A stretch of 64,000 nt of DNA from Brugia malayi (lineage: Eukaryota; Nematoda; Chromadorea; Rhabditida; Onchocercidae). The DNA lies in the NCBI RefSeq assembly GCF_000002995.4, contig NW_025062478.1, positions 7,168,001 through 7,232,000 of the forward strand. Direction: 5' to 3'. Below the pieces are notes generated by a model that did not search any database, was not told the origin of the DNA, and worked only from the letters and a program-made list of their open reading frames with translations. Below are positions 11,601-25,535 of this stretch, piece by piece; position 1 is the stretch's first letter, and each line of letters starts with the position of its first letter. The position numbers were made by a program, and so were the translations under genes.

Positions 11601-14600
11601 AACTAAATACATTATTTGTATTTTCGACTGAGAATTAAAATGCAACATAGAATTTGCTGATTACCTCAATTATTACCAAATAAAAGTTGTTTGTAAAAAT
11701 GAAGATTAATCATTTTATACGGTCATATTAAAAAGTTAGAACAGGCAATAATTTCAGAAAACATAATAGAAGATGCAGTAAGGTTTCAAAGCAAATATGT
11801 TACATTATGTTTGAAATTTTTTGATTGACATTAGATTATTAATTTACATGACTTATTAATAACTATCACTTTATCTTTCGTAACCTTTTTACTAATTTTA
11901 GCATTTCTTGAATTTATTTGATGATGTTTAGATCGTCACGTTATCGAAATATTCACTTGGTTATATCAGCTTTCTTTGTCCTGTAAAGTAAACAATGTAG
12001 TTTGATTTGCAACAATCACTGACTACTTCATAAGTGATATAGATATCATTTAAATTCCTTAGTGATCACAATACGCTTTAAAACGATTATCAGTTCTTAT
12101 CTTAGAAACACCTGAATTCAGTAAAACTCGTGAAGTAAAAATAAAATATTAAAGTAAATGACTTTCTTTTCAATTTGAATTCCACTTTTATGGTTCACAT
12201 GAACCTTTCTCATTTACAACTGTTAGAAATCATCACTATGCATTCACAATTTTATTTAATGATTTCAATCTATAAATTGAATAAACCATTTCTAATAACA
12301 AAAAAAAAAAAAAAAACTTGCTTTTGGCGCTTTAAAAACTTTAGCAATAGTGCGGCATAGTTTAACAGTTATGGTATTTTCGCTCTTTTTTGTTTATTAT
12401 TTCTGTTAGTTCGTTTTGATACATCTTATTATCAATTTTATTTAACGATTCTTTAAATTTTCAATAAAAAGAACTGATAACTCAAACAAAATAAAGCATT
12501 TTTTTATAGAATAGCAAATTTGTTCAAATGGAAAGGAATCTAATAGTCAATCAGATTCATTAATCTCATGAATAAATGGGAATAAGTGAGTGAGTGTTAA
12601 TTCGTAATAAGTATATTCATTGCCGCTGAAAGTGTTTATTTGACATTTTTGGTGGTAACAATATTATAGAGTTTCAGCGAATGTTTACGTTCAAATATCA
12701 TAAATCAATGGATGAGAAATCTGATATGATCAAAAGGACATTTCTATCACATGAAGACCCATACAGTCCAAATAAATTTATAATAATATCAGTTAGCTTC
12801 TGTCGGTGCATGAGAGTCCAAAAGGTATAAGAAGAGCACAAAATAATTCAATGACTAATTACAAATTAAAAAATAATTTTTATTGCTTTGGTTTGAAATC
12901 TTAACGGAATTTTGTTCAACGACATTTAAAACAAATTCGAAATTTCCATTAATTTTTCAAAAGATATTACAGAATACTTTACTTTTTAAAATTATAATTT
13001 GATATGGACAAACTTCCATAATGATTATTTCCTAGCATGATAAAACAGAACCTATCGAAAGATGCAAACGCAATTCTTCCCAGTTTCATTTTTGCCAATT
13101 ATAAAATGTTTCCGGAAAATCCTGAAAACAGAATTTGCTAATCAAGCAGTGCAATCGAATTAATGAAGTTGCTTCTGTGTCAGATATGATAGTCATCATA
13201 GATAAATCAGCTGCATTGGTGATAATGTTGTATAATCGCCGCAGCGATTATATTTCTCCGGTAATTCATTCCAATCTATATGAAAGTTAAAACTGGATGG
13301 ATTTGAAGAATTTTTGACACTCATGTCACCTAGTTAAAATTGTAATCAGACATCAATTTTCTTCTTGTATGAAATGTCGAAGTTTTCAGGCTATGATAGC
13401 TTTAAGCGTGGAAAATGAGAAAATCATATGGTGAAATTTATCAATGACATTTCATTTTGGATGAATTGTTGTTTACGTATATGAACCTGAATGCAAGTGA
13501 GGAAGTTTGGGTAGACTTAAATTACTAGTAAAATGGTATTGTTCAGGATATTAAATTTATTTCGCTACTTATCAAATATATATTACAACGTTTTGAAAAT
13601 TTCTGTCATTTCCTTTATAAACAAAATTTTATTTATGAGTTACCAAATATACCGTAAACCAGACGCATGTTTTTCACCCAGTTTCCTGTGCTGCAACTGA
13701 TTTTAATTTAATGAAATAATTTTTAGCCAAAATTTTGAAAAACAAAACAAAAAATAAGCAGTTTGTTTTCAACAATGGTAAGGTTATTATTATTATACAA
13801 ATTTTGGTTCAAAACCAGAATGAAACCTTTCATTTTTTATTTAAAATTAAGATCGTTTTAAGTTGGTTAACATGTTTATTGGCAGATATTAACAGCTTAT
13901 GCTTGAAATGATTATAGCAAAAAACCAACATAGTACAAATATTAATAAAAATGAAAGAAATTTATTAGTAATTTGATAAATAAAGTGTTATTAAAAAAAT
14001 AAGATGTTGCTTTCATAAACAGTGTACTGAGAAAAAACATTTTCATAAACAATATACTATTTATACTAGAAGTTTGCAAATTTAAAAGTGGCAACAAGAA
14101 TTTATGAACTATTTTGGATATGGAAAACAAAAGTGATCGATACAAAGAGTAGTATGGATGATTACTTAATAAGTGAAGCAAATACTCTAACTCCTATCAT
14201 AATTTTCGACAAATTAAGAAAATTCAAATTTGTGTGAGTTTTGAGAAAGAGTCTCAAATTCAATGATACGGCTAATGTGGCTGACAAATGCTGAGCTGTT
14301 TATTTTTATGCAATCATAATTTACTTGTCAACATTGAAATTACGATTCTTTTTGAAACTGCATGCAGAATTCAACTGCCAAATAAACTTGTAATATTGAC
14401 AATACTATGACCAATAAGACTATTTGAATCATCGCCATGTCTAAATTTACATCTCAGATATTTGAAAATTGATGTTTCAAGGAAATGTGAATGGAAAGCT
14501 TGATTGGCATCTTTCAAGAACAGCCTTAGAAAGAATTTTTATACAATTCGTAAAGAATTTCAACAAAATGAATAAACTCAGACTGGTAAGAGCTAATCGT

Positions 14601-17150
14601 GTCACTTGTATTTCATATATTCTTTTTTCCGATTCTCATCCAGACATCGTGAAACATTTCCTTTTTATCTTCAAACTGATCTTCCTAAATGTTACTACTT
14701 TTGTTTGGTACGAATGTAATGCGCAAAAGTTCAAAACATTTTAAAGATTGTCTTTTACTATAGTTCAATTTGAACATTCTTCAATTTGCATCAGCAAATA
14801 ATGGTGACGGATGACAATAAAGAAGTGCGTATTCGGGATTTTTGCGACATGGAAAGTGCTGATTGATTTGCCAAAATACGGCGAAACCGGTGTCTTCCGT
14901 TATCGATGTTCTTAGAAACTAGCTGTTCTACCAGTAAATTACTGATGCATGCATTTACCCTACTTTGGCATTTACTCTTTCTTGGTTATCTCAACTTGAT
15001 GCAATCAAACAATGTCAACGTATACTGATAAAGTACTTCACGTACATCATGTTAGCAGCATTGATCTTTCATTCTTATCAGTCAGTTACCACGTCTGTTC
15101 TGTTTTTATTGTTACCTACAATCTTAAGCAAATTGAAAAGAGAATGACATCTCATTTTGTCGAAATACTACTTTGATTTTGGTTATAATTGCTAATAAAA
15201 TCATTAAATCATTTGAAACCGGAAACATCTGAAAATGAATTTAAAAGAAATAAAGTTAAATTATGCTCACTTATTATCCAATCATCATTTCCCTTCGAAT
15301 TTTGTCTTCTTATTTAAAAGTTTTTATATATATATATATATAAGTGAAAATTGATTCGATGGAAGTGTTCAATTTTTTAGATAACTATGTCAAGTTCCTT
15401 GTTACGTTTATTCGTATACTTTTATAATCTTACTGGCAATTATGATTGAAATCAAAGCAACATTTTTCCTGAATATTTTCCAGCTATTTTCGTGTACTAT
15501 TATTATTTTTTATTACGATTTTCATAAACAGCTGTATAAACCTTCTGAGGATCATTTCAATTTCAAATATTCTTGCTTGTAAATTTATGTATTTTTTGAT
15601 TGTCTATTTTTTGATTATCCAACTAAAGTATTAGTGTATCAAAAAATAAATATGTAACCAAATATTTACAAAAAAATAATTAATTATACAAAATAATAAT
15701 TACGACCGCTACTTAAGAAATGGATATTATCTGTAAATTTTTAAAATTAAATTACATTGACTTTAACTCCCAAAAAGCATACATAGACTTGCTTACATAC
15801 TCTCTTTTAAGTCATGTAAATCTGCTAATGAAAGTGCAAAATCGCTAAATTTAAACTAACGTTCTGAAAACGTGGCGATGTTCCTTTCAGTTTTCTGGAA
15901 CGAACATATATATATAATGTAATGATCATTTACTCATATATTACATTATGCGCTCTTATCTGTCACAGAGAGCTACCATTGACGACAATTATCTTACTGC
16001 TTTCGACTGTTTGATAGAAAAAAATAAACATTTAAAATAGAAATTCCAAGATCCCAGAAAATCTTCACCACTTCTAAAAAAGTTAGATTTATGAAACAAC
16101 AATTTTGTTTTAAAGGAAACGTCTTTGTTGGCAGATTTCGCCCCCTGTAAAACTTATACACAATTTCATTCGTCTCTTATAGCATTTTCAACAGTTACTT
16201 CTTATATTTTTACATATTTTATCATAAAATTTATTTACTTATATTAAATTCATTAAATTTCTTACTATTTTTTGATCAAAAACATACATTTTAAGGAAGA
16301 AAAAGAAATATTATTTGCCCAATTCTGTTAATATTTGAAGATTCATAATTTTCCTGCATGAATCTTTAACTATTAAATTTTTTGCCGATAGTGGGAACAA
16401 CGATCGATCGTTTGATGTTAATTACCAGGTTAAATTAAGTCATTTTATTAATTTTTACTACTGATTTAAATGTACATTTTATTATTTTTCACGAAAGAGA
16501 AATTCTTTAGACAAATATATACATACATATCAATGGATGGCATTGAATTCAAATATACAAATGATTTGACTTAAAACACAAGCAAAACAACAAATTGTTA
16601 AATTTTTTTTTTGTGATCAGAAGAATATAGCGGCACATTCATATGGCATCTAAGATTTCCGAAAATAGCTTATTCAAATACCTGAACAGAGAAATATTTG
16701 GCGCAGAAGAAATCAAAGCTCAGTTCTGGATTTGAGATGATAGAAATTATTATCCAAAATGATAATGAGATAGAATTTATTTAAAACGATAATGAAATTA
16801 ATCAGAGTAAATGCTAGTTATAAAGTAATGAAATTTGAAACTGGTTCAAGATTTTAACTTGGAGACACTATAAAAATGATTTTAAAGTGAACAATTATCA
16901 AGTGAGGTATTGTGGTATTACTATCAGGTATACAATATTGAGATTGCAAAGATCAGACTCGGAGAGTCGTCGTCAGCTGTAAATAATTTGCATGAAGAGT
17001 GCAGTCACCAACTTTTATTTCAATAGTGATAAGTGGTGGTTCAGATGCAGCAATGCTGTTAAAAACTATCGAAAACTGAATTTAAATGAATCTGCATATA
17101 ACATTTGCAGTACAATTGTACTTTAATAAAATATAATGAATGGAAGTACT
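8605..17150. other. 8.5-kb gene-poor spacer
   Basis: Between the G-alpha start and the sulfotransferase stop I find no exon chain with family similarity on either strand. The open frames here (for example 10788-11075 +, 14469-14744 +) have low-complexity AT-driven composition and no recognisable domain. Noted: a TA microsatellite near 15327-15343 and a 10-bp inverted repeat (15914-15923 with 15940-15949). Promoter elements of the G-alpha gene must lie at the left end but I cannot identify them. Confidence 0.5.
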
Positions 17151-19181
17151 TTAATATAAGGATGAGGACAATGAATTATATCCTGATGATGATTGTGATG
17201 ATACACGTTCACGCCATGGGATGTATTTTTGAATAGTCGTTTTCAGAAGACTCAAATCGGTGGATTCGATGGAATCTCCCTGGAAATCTTCTAGGGAATC
17301 CCGTCTTGAACTGGCAGAACTATTATTGACGCATCCATTAGCAATGGATATGGATGACAAATCGGTTTCAATTCCGATATCCTCTTCTAAATTGTCCCAA
17401 GCCATTTCTTCCTCCCACCAATGTTCCGCAATTGTTCCGGATAGATATTTTTGATACATTGAATCTAATCGCCTTGACTGATCAAGTGTAAAATAATTTT
17501 TCCAATCTCCACTTCCACCTTTTCGGATGAAAATATTTTGTCGTCTGAAAATATCAAATTTGAATTGATAAAAAAACAGATTCGGAACAATGAATAGCAA
17601 TGGAGCAAGTAAGCGTTTGCTTCATTTTTTTAGATAGTACTACAAATCACCAAATTACTTTTCTAATTTTGATTAATTGATGTCGAAGAGATAATGTCTC
17701 GCATGTCTGTACTTTTACAACATCGACATATTGCCAAAAAGAAATGATCAATCAAATTGCACATGGTACTTTTTTATTACCCTTAATCGATTCCATTTTA
17801 AATGATCATTCTTTTGACTCTTCTTTTAACTGTTTTTTTATCTAAATGACGTGGATTTTAGAAACGGCTGTTGAACTACAGCAAATCCTTCTTTTTTTAT
17901 CTCTGTTATATGCACACGGGTACAAAAGTAGTCACTTTTCTTATATGTTTCTCAAACTTAGTACATATACTTATGATAATAATAATCTTTAAAGACTTTT
18001 AAAGTTACTTGATGTCTGATTCAAAAACCAATTAAAAAATTACAGATTATTTTCTGGGAACCATCGCCACTGATCTTTCTTCATAGATTTGATCGTACTG
18101 TTTGCCACAATTTGACTTAATATAGCCTCATCCTGGACATGTTTTGTGGCTTTACCGCCCAAAAATTCGCCAATTCTCACAATTGCTTGTTGTAAGTCGG
18201 CGCACATGTCCTCATATTTCAAAAACAGCACATTTTCATCGTTAATATGTGGAAGCCAACTGAGCAGATAGTCGAAATAATTTCCGAATGCAATATTTTT
18301 CGTCAGAAAAAGTTCGAAGAAAGCAGAAAAATCACCATGTTCGTAATTGTAGATTTTGAAGTTGCGATTGTGAAAAAAGTAGCTGAAAATTTAACTTATT
18401 AATTCGAAGTTTGAGTAACAAAAAATTTTACTCAGCTCAAAATTTGCAAAAGTGCTGAGATTGTTAAGATATAAGATAACCTTGTAAGGCAATCTTTCGG
18501 ATTTCGAACTGCAAGAATATATTTGGCACTGTTGTTTTTTGGTACATTGTACCATGTGAAATGTGTTTTCAGTAGTCGTGGAGTATCTAAATTATCAGCA
18601 AATTTTGCACCCATTCGTTCAATCATTGGACTCGTTATACACAGTTCTGGAATTAGCATATTAAAGAGAGGTTCAAGCGGTGGTAAACGAGGGAGGAATG
18701 AAATAATATGCTTACCTTGTCCCACCTGTGGTCCATAATTTTCAGTTAGCAGCTGTGAGCAAATATGCTGTATCCATGTGGTGCCACACTTAGGATAAGT
18801 ACATACGAAGATGTCATTATCACGTGGTGTCATAGACTTTGCACTTCTGCAAAAAAAATCAAACTAACAGAGTCCTTCAAATTTCTTTAAAATTTCCAGG
18901 TAGATTTAAGAATGCATTGCACTAGAAATACACACTTGAATATTTAGGAGTTGACAAAAATGTTTCTTTTTCAGATTATACCTAAGAAATTCAGGCTTGA
19001 ACACCGGTGGCCAAATTTCGTTGTCAATACAAGATTGTTTAGGTTGACCATCCAATTGAAAAACGAATGCACTTTTGCGATCTTGCAAACTACAGGATGC
19101 AGAAGTTGGTATATGTTTGGCTGTGGGTAAATCGGTGCCTTCGATTTTCAATTTACGGTTATGTTTACTTGTTGGAGCCAT
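17151..19181 (-). CDS. ssu-1: Cytosolic sulfotransferase (SULT family, SSU-1-like)
   Basis: Four exons in transcript order: 19181-18982, 18846-18481, 18382-18044, 17544-17151, giving 432 residues with phases 2/2/2. Seen: the 5'-phosphosulfate-binding loop [10 protein letters not shown] (residues 84-93; usual form YPKSGTTW), catalytic His in LKTHFTWYN (about 162), the 3'-phosphate-binding AVRNPKDCL (about 179-187), the KYEDM segment, and the PAPS signature RKGGSGDWK (309-317). It transfers sulfate from PAPS to a small acceptor in the cytosol; the acceptor cannot be told from sequence. SULTs usually end soon after the RKG motif region (about 290-300 residues in mammals). Here there are a roughly 65-residue N-terminal extension and a Ser-rich acidic tail of about 85 residues ending [13 protein letters not shown], so it is longer, as is SSU-1, which I recall as the only C. 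elegans cytosolic SULT, about 410 residues. Orthology is likely, not proven. Confidence 0.9.
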
Positions 19182-21038
19182 TTGACGGAAATAAATTTTC
19201 CTCTTTTTTAAACGCAGTAATGGAACTCGAGAACAATCGTACCGTACTGCTAAATAATAGTATCAGTGACTAATGATGACAGATAGTAATAATAGCAGTA
19301 TGTAAACTTGCTAGTTAAAGTTTTCTATCGAATAGTACCGAGGTTGCATGTCCTTTAAATATGTTTAGAGGAGACAGAAACCCTCAGATGCTGCCCCAAG
19401 AATGTGTGCCGCCCACAAACAAACGTCCGATGACACCGCCCATCGTGAAGGAACTTCTCTAATCATTCAACCACCATGTGCCGGCGACTTGATTCTTCCT
19501 CCCACGTTTATGACAAATGTGTAGTTGTTGGGAAATTTTTTCTTGATTGAAACTTCATAAACAAGCAAGGGAAGAGCGAGTGGGAGAATGTCATTAATGC
19601 ATCAAAGTTTCAATTGACATGTTTATTTTAAGTAATTCAGGAAATTAATTTCATTATATCACATTATTACTTCTTAAAAACTTAGCTTTTTGTGAATTTG
19701 CTTAAAATTTTAATCTCAGCAACAATTGACTTGCCCTGAACTGCATTTTGTGCTTGTCTTTGAATTGCTCAGTGTTCACCTGTCACATTTAATGACTTAA
19801 TGATGTGATAAAATTTCTTGCAATTAGGCTATATCAAGTGATGAAAACAAACAGATGATTGCCAAAAATTGTGCTGAGTTATTTCAGCAAAATACAATTG
19901 AACAGTACCTAGTTTACCATTGAGTAATTGGCATTTAAATTTAATCACTGTGAATAAATATGATTAATGTTGACAATAATCAAATCGTTTTATTTATCGA
20001 ATGATTGGATCATAAATAGTTCAAATAATTTAGTTTTGGCTTGCAAGAATGTCATGTCATATTATGTCGCAACTCATCTGCTTTGTCTATTTATAATGAT
20101 AATAATACGTCTTCTTACTGATTACTGTCTTTTTATGGAAGCCATAGTTTTCATTCCTCTTTGACTGCCCGAAGGTGATCATCAAAATTCTTGAACATCT
20201 CTATGAAATAAAAAATAATTCCATTATATATCACCATTTATAGTCAGAAAGATAATTATTAATAACAGACGTTACAATATCATTTTTTCAACATTTTACT
20301 GGTAACAACTACGTTCCAGAATTGTCAATAGGACTTGTAAATAATTAAAAATAATGATCTTAATTTTCTTAAAGCAAGGATGATGAAATATAGTTTTGGT
20401 TGCTTTCGACTTACAATTTGTAGGAAGGGAACGCTTGGAGGGCATGAAGATATCAGAGAGAATGAAATGGGAAGGTAGGAGAAATAATAGAAGAAGCAAT
20501 GGAGAATGGAGTAATTAAAATTTGAACATGATTAAGAATATTGAATTGCAATTTTAGCTTTTTTCGCAAGGTAAGTCACTAATAGTAGCTCATTCTCAGA
20601 TTTGCTACTGAAAACAAGCAAATGTCAGATTTATTAAAATGTTCATTTTTTTTTAGTGTTTTAAAATACATCCGAAAAGTACTGAAAGTTCAGTAAGAGT
20701 CCAATTCTTAGTTCTGGTGACACCACATTGCGATGATACAGAAAATAATATATGCATGAACTGAAATTACGAAAATTGAGTGCTGAAAAAAACCAAAAAA
20801 GTACTGAAATACTTTGTCAAATGCAGTAAATTTTACATTATTGACAATTAGTCGATCGCGAAAAGGAAAAACGTCATTTAAATGTCGGCCATGTAGCTAT
20901 GTTTATAATTTTCTTCCACCTTCATTTTTCTTATCGCAAACTCTCACGCGATGACGGGAATTTCCAGTTTAATTTTTTTAAGTTTAAAACTATTTTATTG
21001 AATTAATTCTGGATCATAAAATGCTAAAAGAAATTCGT

Positions 21039-21195
21039 AAAAGGATTAGGTTAGTAGGTCACGTAAGGATCAAACAAAGTGATAGACCATATAAACAAGC
21101 TTAATATATTGATTTTCATGCAATAATCCTGTTTTACCTTCGTTTTTCGTACGTTTTTCCATCAAAGGATTAGATTAGTAGGAAGGATCAAACAA
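21039..21195. repeat. Imperfect direct repeat (about 35 bp, two copies)
   Basis: Copies at about 21039-21080 and 21164-21195 share aaaggattag, ttagtagg and aaggatcaaaca in order; the second copy lacks about six central bases. No gene is nearby. Confidence 0.6.
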
Positions 21196-23517
21196 CTCAA
21201 AATTTCGAGTTTTATTATTTATATATTAATTTAATATTTACACATTAAGTTTTTGTTCTTTCATTTCCAGAATAAGAAATAAAGTTATTGGAATATTAAA
21301 CGATCTTAAAGGATTGTTCGTAAGGAACACTTATTAAAAATTGATTTAGAACTTTTTTCTTTCTTTTTTTAAAACATTCCTCTCAATGTGTAAATTGGCA
21401 CTTATGTTGATAATGACACAATTGATATATTGTGAGATGATGATGTAGAAAAAAAGAAAAATTGCAGAGCGATTTTATATTCCCTTTAAAATCCCATTTG
21501 AAATTTGCTAAAATTCCACGTTCATTTTCCTTTACTTAAGTGTACTTTGCACGTTCACGTTTACTATATCGTATTATAAAAGACGTATCAATGTTTCGAC
21601 TATAATTTTTATTAAATACAGTAGTTAATTTTAGAATTACCCAGACTTATTTACTTTTCCTTCTTTACCGCTTTTGTAACTTCGGTTTCCATTGTAACAC
21701 AAATTATCAAGAAAATGTCAAATATTTCAATCATTTGGTTAGTGAAATTTCATTCGAGAAATTCATGTTGTGATAATCCCGATCCCATAGCAGAATTCGC
21801 AAATCTCATTAACGGCTTTTAGTTAACATTTCAGCAAATTCCACGGTCTTGTCAGTAGCATCGGTGGTACTTAACGATTCTGATAAGAGTAGAAGGATTC
21901 ATAAATAGTAGAAAATCGAGCGACTAAACAAAAATTATGATAAACGAAAAAGTTGTTTATCATGTGGAAAGGAAAAGCGACAAATATGTACCGAAAAGAG
22001 ATTGGTGTTAACAAATTAGTAATGCAATGGCTTAAAAATTATCTTGTAAGTCGTTGATAAATCAGTTACAAGAAATAATCTAAGCTCATTTTTAATTTTT
22101 TTTCTTTGCTTTTTAACAAAACTGGAAGTGTTATTTGCTTTGCAAAGATTTCTACTGAAAAGGAAAGAAATGATATTATCTCGAATGAATATAAATGAAT
22201 ATATCAATTTTTTGACTGAATATAGCGGAACAACCAATATAGTTTACTGGCTCAACAGCAAACATTAGGATAGGACATAAACGCCAAGATAAATTTCCAA
22301 GAGAAATGTCAACATATATCGGTAACTCTCAAAATTGACCAGCTAGCGAGATGGTTGCTGACAGTTCTTCTAGTTAGTGACCTCGTGACTTTTACATTAC
22401 AATCGTTATTGTTGATATTTTAAAATATCATTATTTCAAATGGTGTTTACCAAAATTAAGGAAAGTGTCATATGAAACAAGCAAGAATTCCATCGGAAAC
22501 CAGTTCGAGAAAACCATACCGACCGCTGTGAATATAAATTTGCCTCGGCAAAACGTAATTGAACTCCGGATTCTTCCCTACTCACCTTTCTCACTGGTCA
22601 ACAACTCATCTCCCACTTCCCATGTGAACGATTACTCTTAGCTGTTAGCGATTGCTCTTAGCAAAACACTGGCAGCAAAACAAATATGATAAGAATGATA
22701 ATGATGACGATATCAGCAAATATTCATGATATGAATGACAGCAGTGACGGGAATCAGGGAAGATAAGTGTAGGAGTCAATTCTGCTTAAGATTTAGGAAT
22801 GGAGCAGAGAGACTAAATCGAAAATGAAAGTTGAGAGCATTCGATCAATCATGTAAAGGATGAATTACATACAGATCAGAATTTCTTCTCTTTCTTTTTC
22901 TCTTTTTTTTCCGTCTTTCATTTTGCACATCTCTTTTATTTACAAAACTTTTGTCTCATAAAGTTAATTCATCGCGATCTTAAACTTAGTCTTTCGCTTA
23001 AGAAATCATTTCTTAGAAGTGATATGATGATGAGATCAAAGAAATAGTCACAAACTTGATAATTTCAATAACTGTCACATACGCAATTATTCGTCCCTCT
23101 GCATTAGACTGAAGTGTGCAGGTAATATTCATTGAATATTCATGACTCATATGCTGAACATCGAGATTGACTGCTGTAGTTGAGTCATTCTCGACAATTT
23201 TAACCTTTAGTACAAGTATGATAATGAGAGGGTTCGCTCGATCTTCGGGAAACATCTCTGTACCCACTTGCGTCCATCTGCCTTTATACTATTCATTTAC
23301 TCATTTCTCATGTCATTGTTTCAAGTAGTTCTAGTAATGCTTGGTGCATTCCCGGCCAGTTCAGTGAAATAGTTCATCAAACTGAGAAGTATTTAGTCTT
23401 AGAGCTCAGAGACAAGCGACACTTTTCAAGCCACGTGGTCGTCAATTCGGGAACTCTGCCAACAAATACTGAATTTTTTACATTGAAAAAATTTTTAAAC
23501 AGAAACAGACGTGTGAG

Positions 23518-23585
23518 TACATACATACATACATATAAACATAAAACACATACACACACATGCTTATACATACACATACTTGGGG
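23518..23585. repeat. CA/TA-type microsatellite
   Basis: A run of acatacatacata followed by interrupted cacacacatg/atacacatac units. Open frames across it on both strands (rich in Thr/His or Cys/Val/Met) are products of the repeat, not genes. Confidence 0.85.
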
Positions 23586-24448
23586 ATGCACACATGCGGG
23601 AGTTATCAACAAATTGATAACTGGATGGATCAAGAGTAAATCGTATTGATAAGAAGCAAAGACCTTAAAAACAATAAAGCGAAATTTATTCATCCAAAAC
23701 AGAAAAGAGTGAGTGAGATTCTGAGAGAGCTTCCCAATGTTTTGTTTCGTTGTTATCAACAGTGGTCGCATCATCACTATAAGATATAAAATCTTGCATT
23801 ATCTTAACTCATAGGAAAGCTTTATTTTTTTTCAACCTAAATAAGTGTAATGCTGTTATCAGATTTAGAAATAGTGCATATTTCCCAAAAGACTATCAAA
23901 ACTAGCTTATACTATGGATTCAAGTGTTTGAGAAATATTATAAGACATTTGCAAATGTTTGAGAAGAAAATGAACTCCGTCATATTAAAAGTGTAAAGAC
24001 ATAAATGAAAGGATTATACAATAGGAACTGTATAACAGTAGCCTTGTTAAGTGCTAATTTATGACCGCCACTCATTCTGCATTGTAGTTGTTGTGTATTT
24101 GACACATGGTATGTATAGCAAATGGCATTTTATTGGAACTGTAAGTGCAATTGAATTTGTTTATTTCATTTATTTCAATTGCTGCTCCTGGAAATTCTTT
24201 CCAGGTTGCTATAATATGATTATAAAATTATTATTAATTTGATGGATATCTAACATTCATTGATGATAAAAATGACAAGATATAAATAAAATTTCTAGAA
24301 ACTGTGAGACAAATAGAGTGGATGAACTCCTTGGAGCATTAAAATTATATTAATTTTAAAAGAATAATACATTTGAGTTCGCATGCACTATAAGTTTCAT
24401 TATAATTTTGAAACATTTCGATTCTATTTAAACACATAACGAATTTAT

Positions 24449-25535
24449 TCCTTTTCCCTTCATTTTTATTGAATATATTCTGTTAATATACTGACCCATG
24501 TTTTTTATTTAAATACATTCAACGTGGAAAGATGAAAGAGTATGTTATTTACGACACCCACCGTACACTCGTATTGCATCATTTTTCGTCATCCAATCAT
24601 TAAAAAAAAAAACAAAGATCAAAATTTCAGCTGTGCCTAACTGATCGTATTTGTATGTTAACAAATCTTTCGGCAGTTAGTTGATCAATTATTCATCCAG
24701 TCAGTCGATAAATCATTCGTTCAGTTAGTAACTTTATTGATAATTATATCCTTTTTATCCTTTTACATTTTTATATATTTACAGATATCTTCTATCGCTT
24801 GAAAGAGTTTCGAAACTGATTTAGAAATATTAATATTTCTTCACTTTTCTTGCATCTTTGAGAATAAAAAGGGCATGAAAACAGAATCAGTTGAAATAAT
24901 TTTCGTTGAGCGACTATGCTGCACTTACTACATTCACGGTTGCTGTTGTGTGGGGACTAGTTTTTCATCTCTTCTCAGGTACTGAGGATTACCTAACATT
25001 TATCTTGATAGCTCGGAAATCTATCTTTAGGAGGATATCTGAAGATTCACTATTTGAAACAGAAGGAAGAATATCTTTGTATGCTTAAGCAAGAAAACTA
25101 CGAGATAGAAACTTTCTGAAGATAGGAAGGAAAACTTTGTGCACAGTAATGGCCGAGAGAGAATAACATGGATACAGTGACAGATCTATCTATCTATAAA
25201 TATTCTTTCGAATTTTAAGCAATGAAAAAATATAACTGTCAATAAAGTTGAACAAATGAATGAATGATTAATCGACTGATTGGATGAATAATTGATCAAT
25301 TGATTGCCAAAGGATTTTTTACACACAAATACGAAAAGTAAGATAGAGCTAAAATTTTAATCTTTTTTCTGATGATTGGATGACGAAAAATGATGCAATA
25401 CGGGCATACGATGGGGTCATAAATAACGTATCACTCTTTCATCCTTGTCTGTTGAATGTATTTGAACAACAACTACGTTAATGTATTATCAGAATATATC
25501 TGATAAAGATTGGGGAAGAAAAAAAAAGTATTTTT
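24449..25535. repeat. Large imperfect inverted repeat (foldback element)
   Basis: The left arm (about 24449-24790) is the imperfect reverse complement of the right arm (about 25190-25535). Exact blocks: 24571-24600 pairs with 25372-25401 over 30 bases, and 24681-24699 pairs with 25281-25299 over 19 bases. Coordinate sums stay near 49,972-49,984, so the dyad centre is about 24,988 with a roughly 400-base spacer. The arms carry substitutions and small indels. No transposase is visible; the small open frame at 24906-25088 in the spacer has no known domain. It could be an old foldback or MITE-like transposon, or a local inverted duplication. A transcript of it would form a long hairpin. Confidence 0.88.

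Larger units (their letters stand above)
19182..24448. other. Gene-poor spacer upstream of the sulfotransferase
   Basis: No supported gene. A patch at about 19370-19520 is clearly richer in G+C than its surroundings, with two CCGCCCA-type words, and lies 190-340 bases upstream of the sulfotransferase ATG, so it could be promoter or enhancer sequence. Short direct repeats occur at 21039-21080/21164-21195 and around 22627-22661. A CA/TA-type microsatellite runs at about 23518-23585. The frame at 23013-23267 (-) is open but has no recognisable domain. Confidence 0.5.

Noticed and set aside
14469..14947. Open frame followed by a MVTDDNKEVRIRDFCDME-like peptide, briefly considered as a transposase remnant
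   Set aside because: No conserved transposase motif and no terminal repeats visible; frames are broken.
23013..23267. 84-codon minus-strand open frame with a fairly normal composition
   Set aside because: No recognisable family, no linked exons, no clear promoter or splice context.
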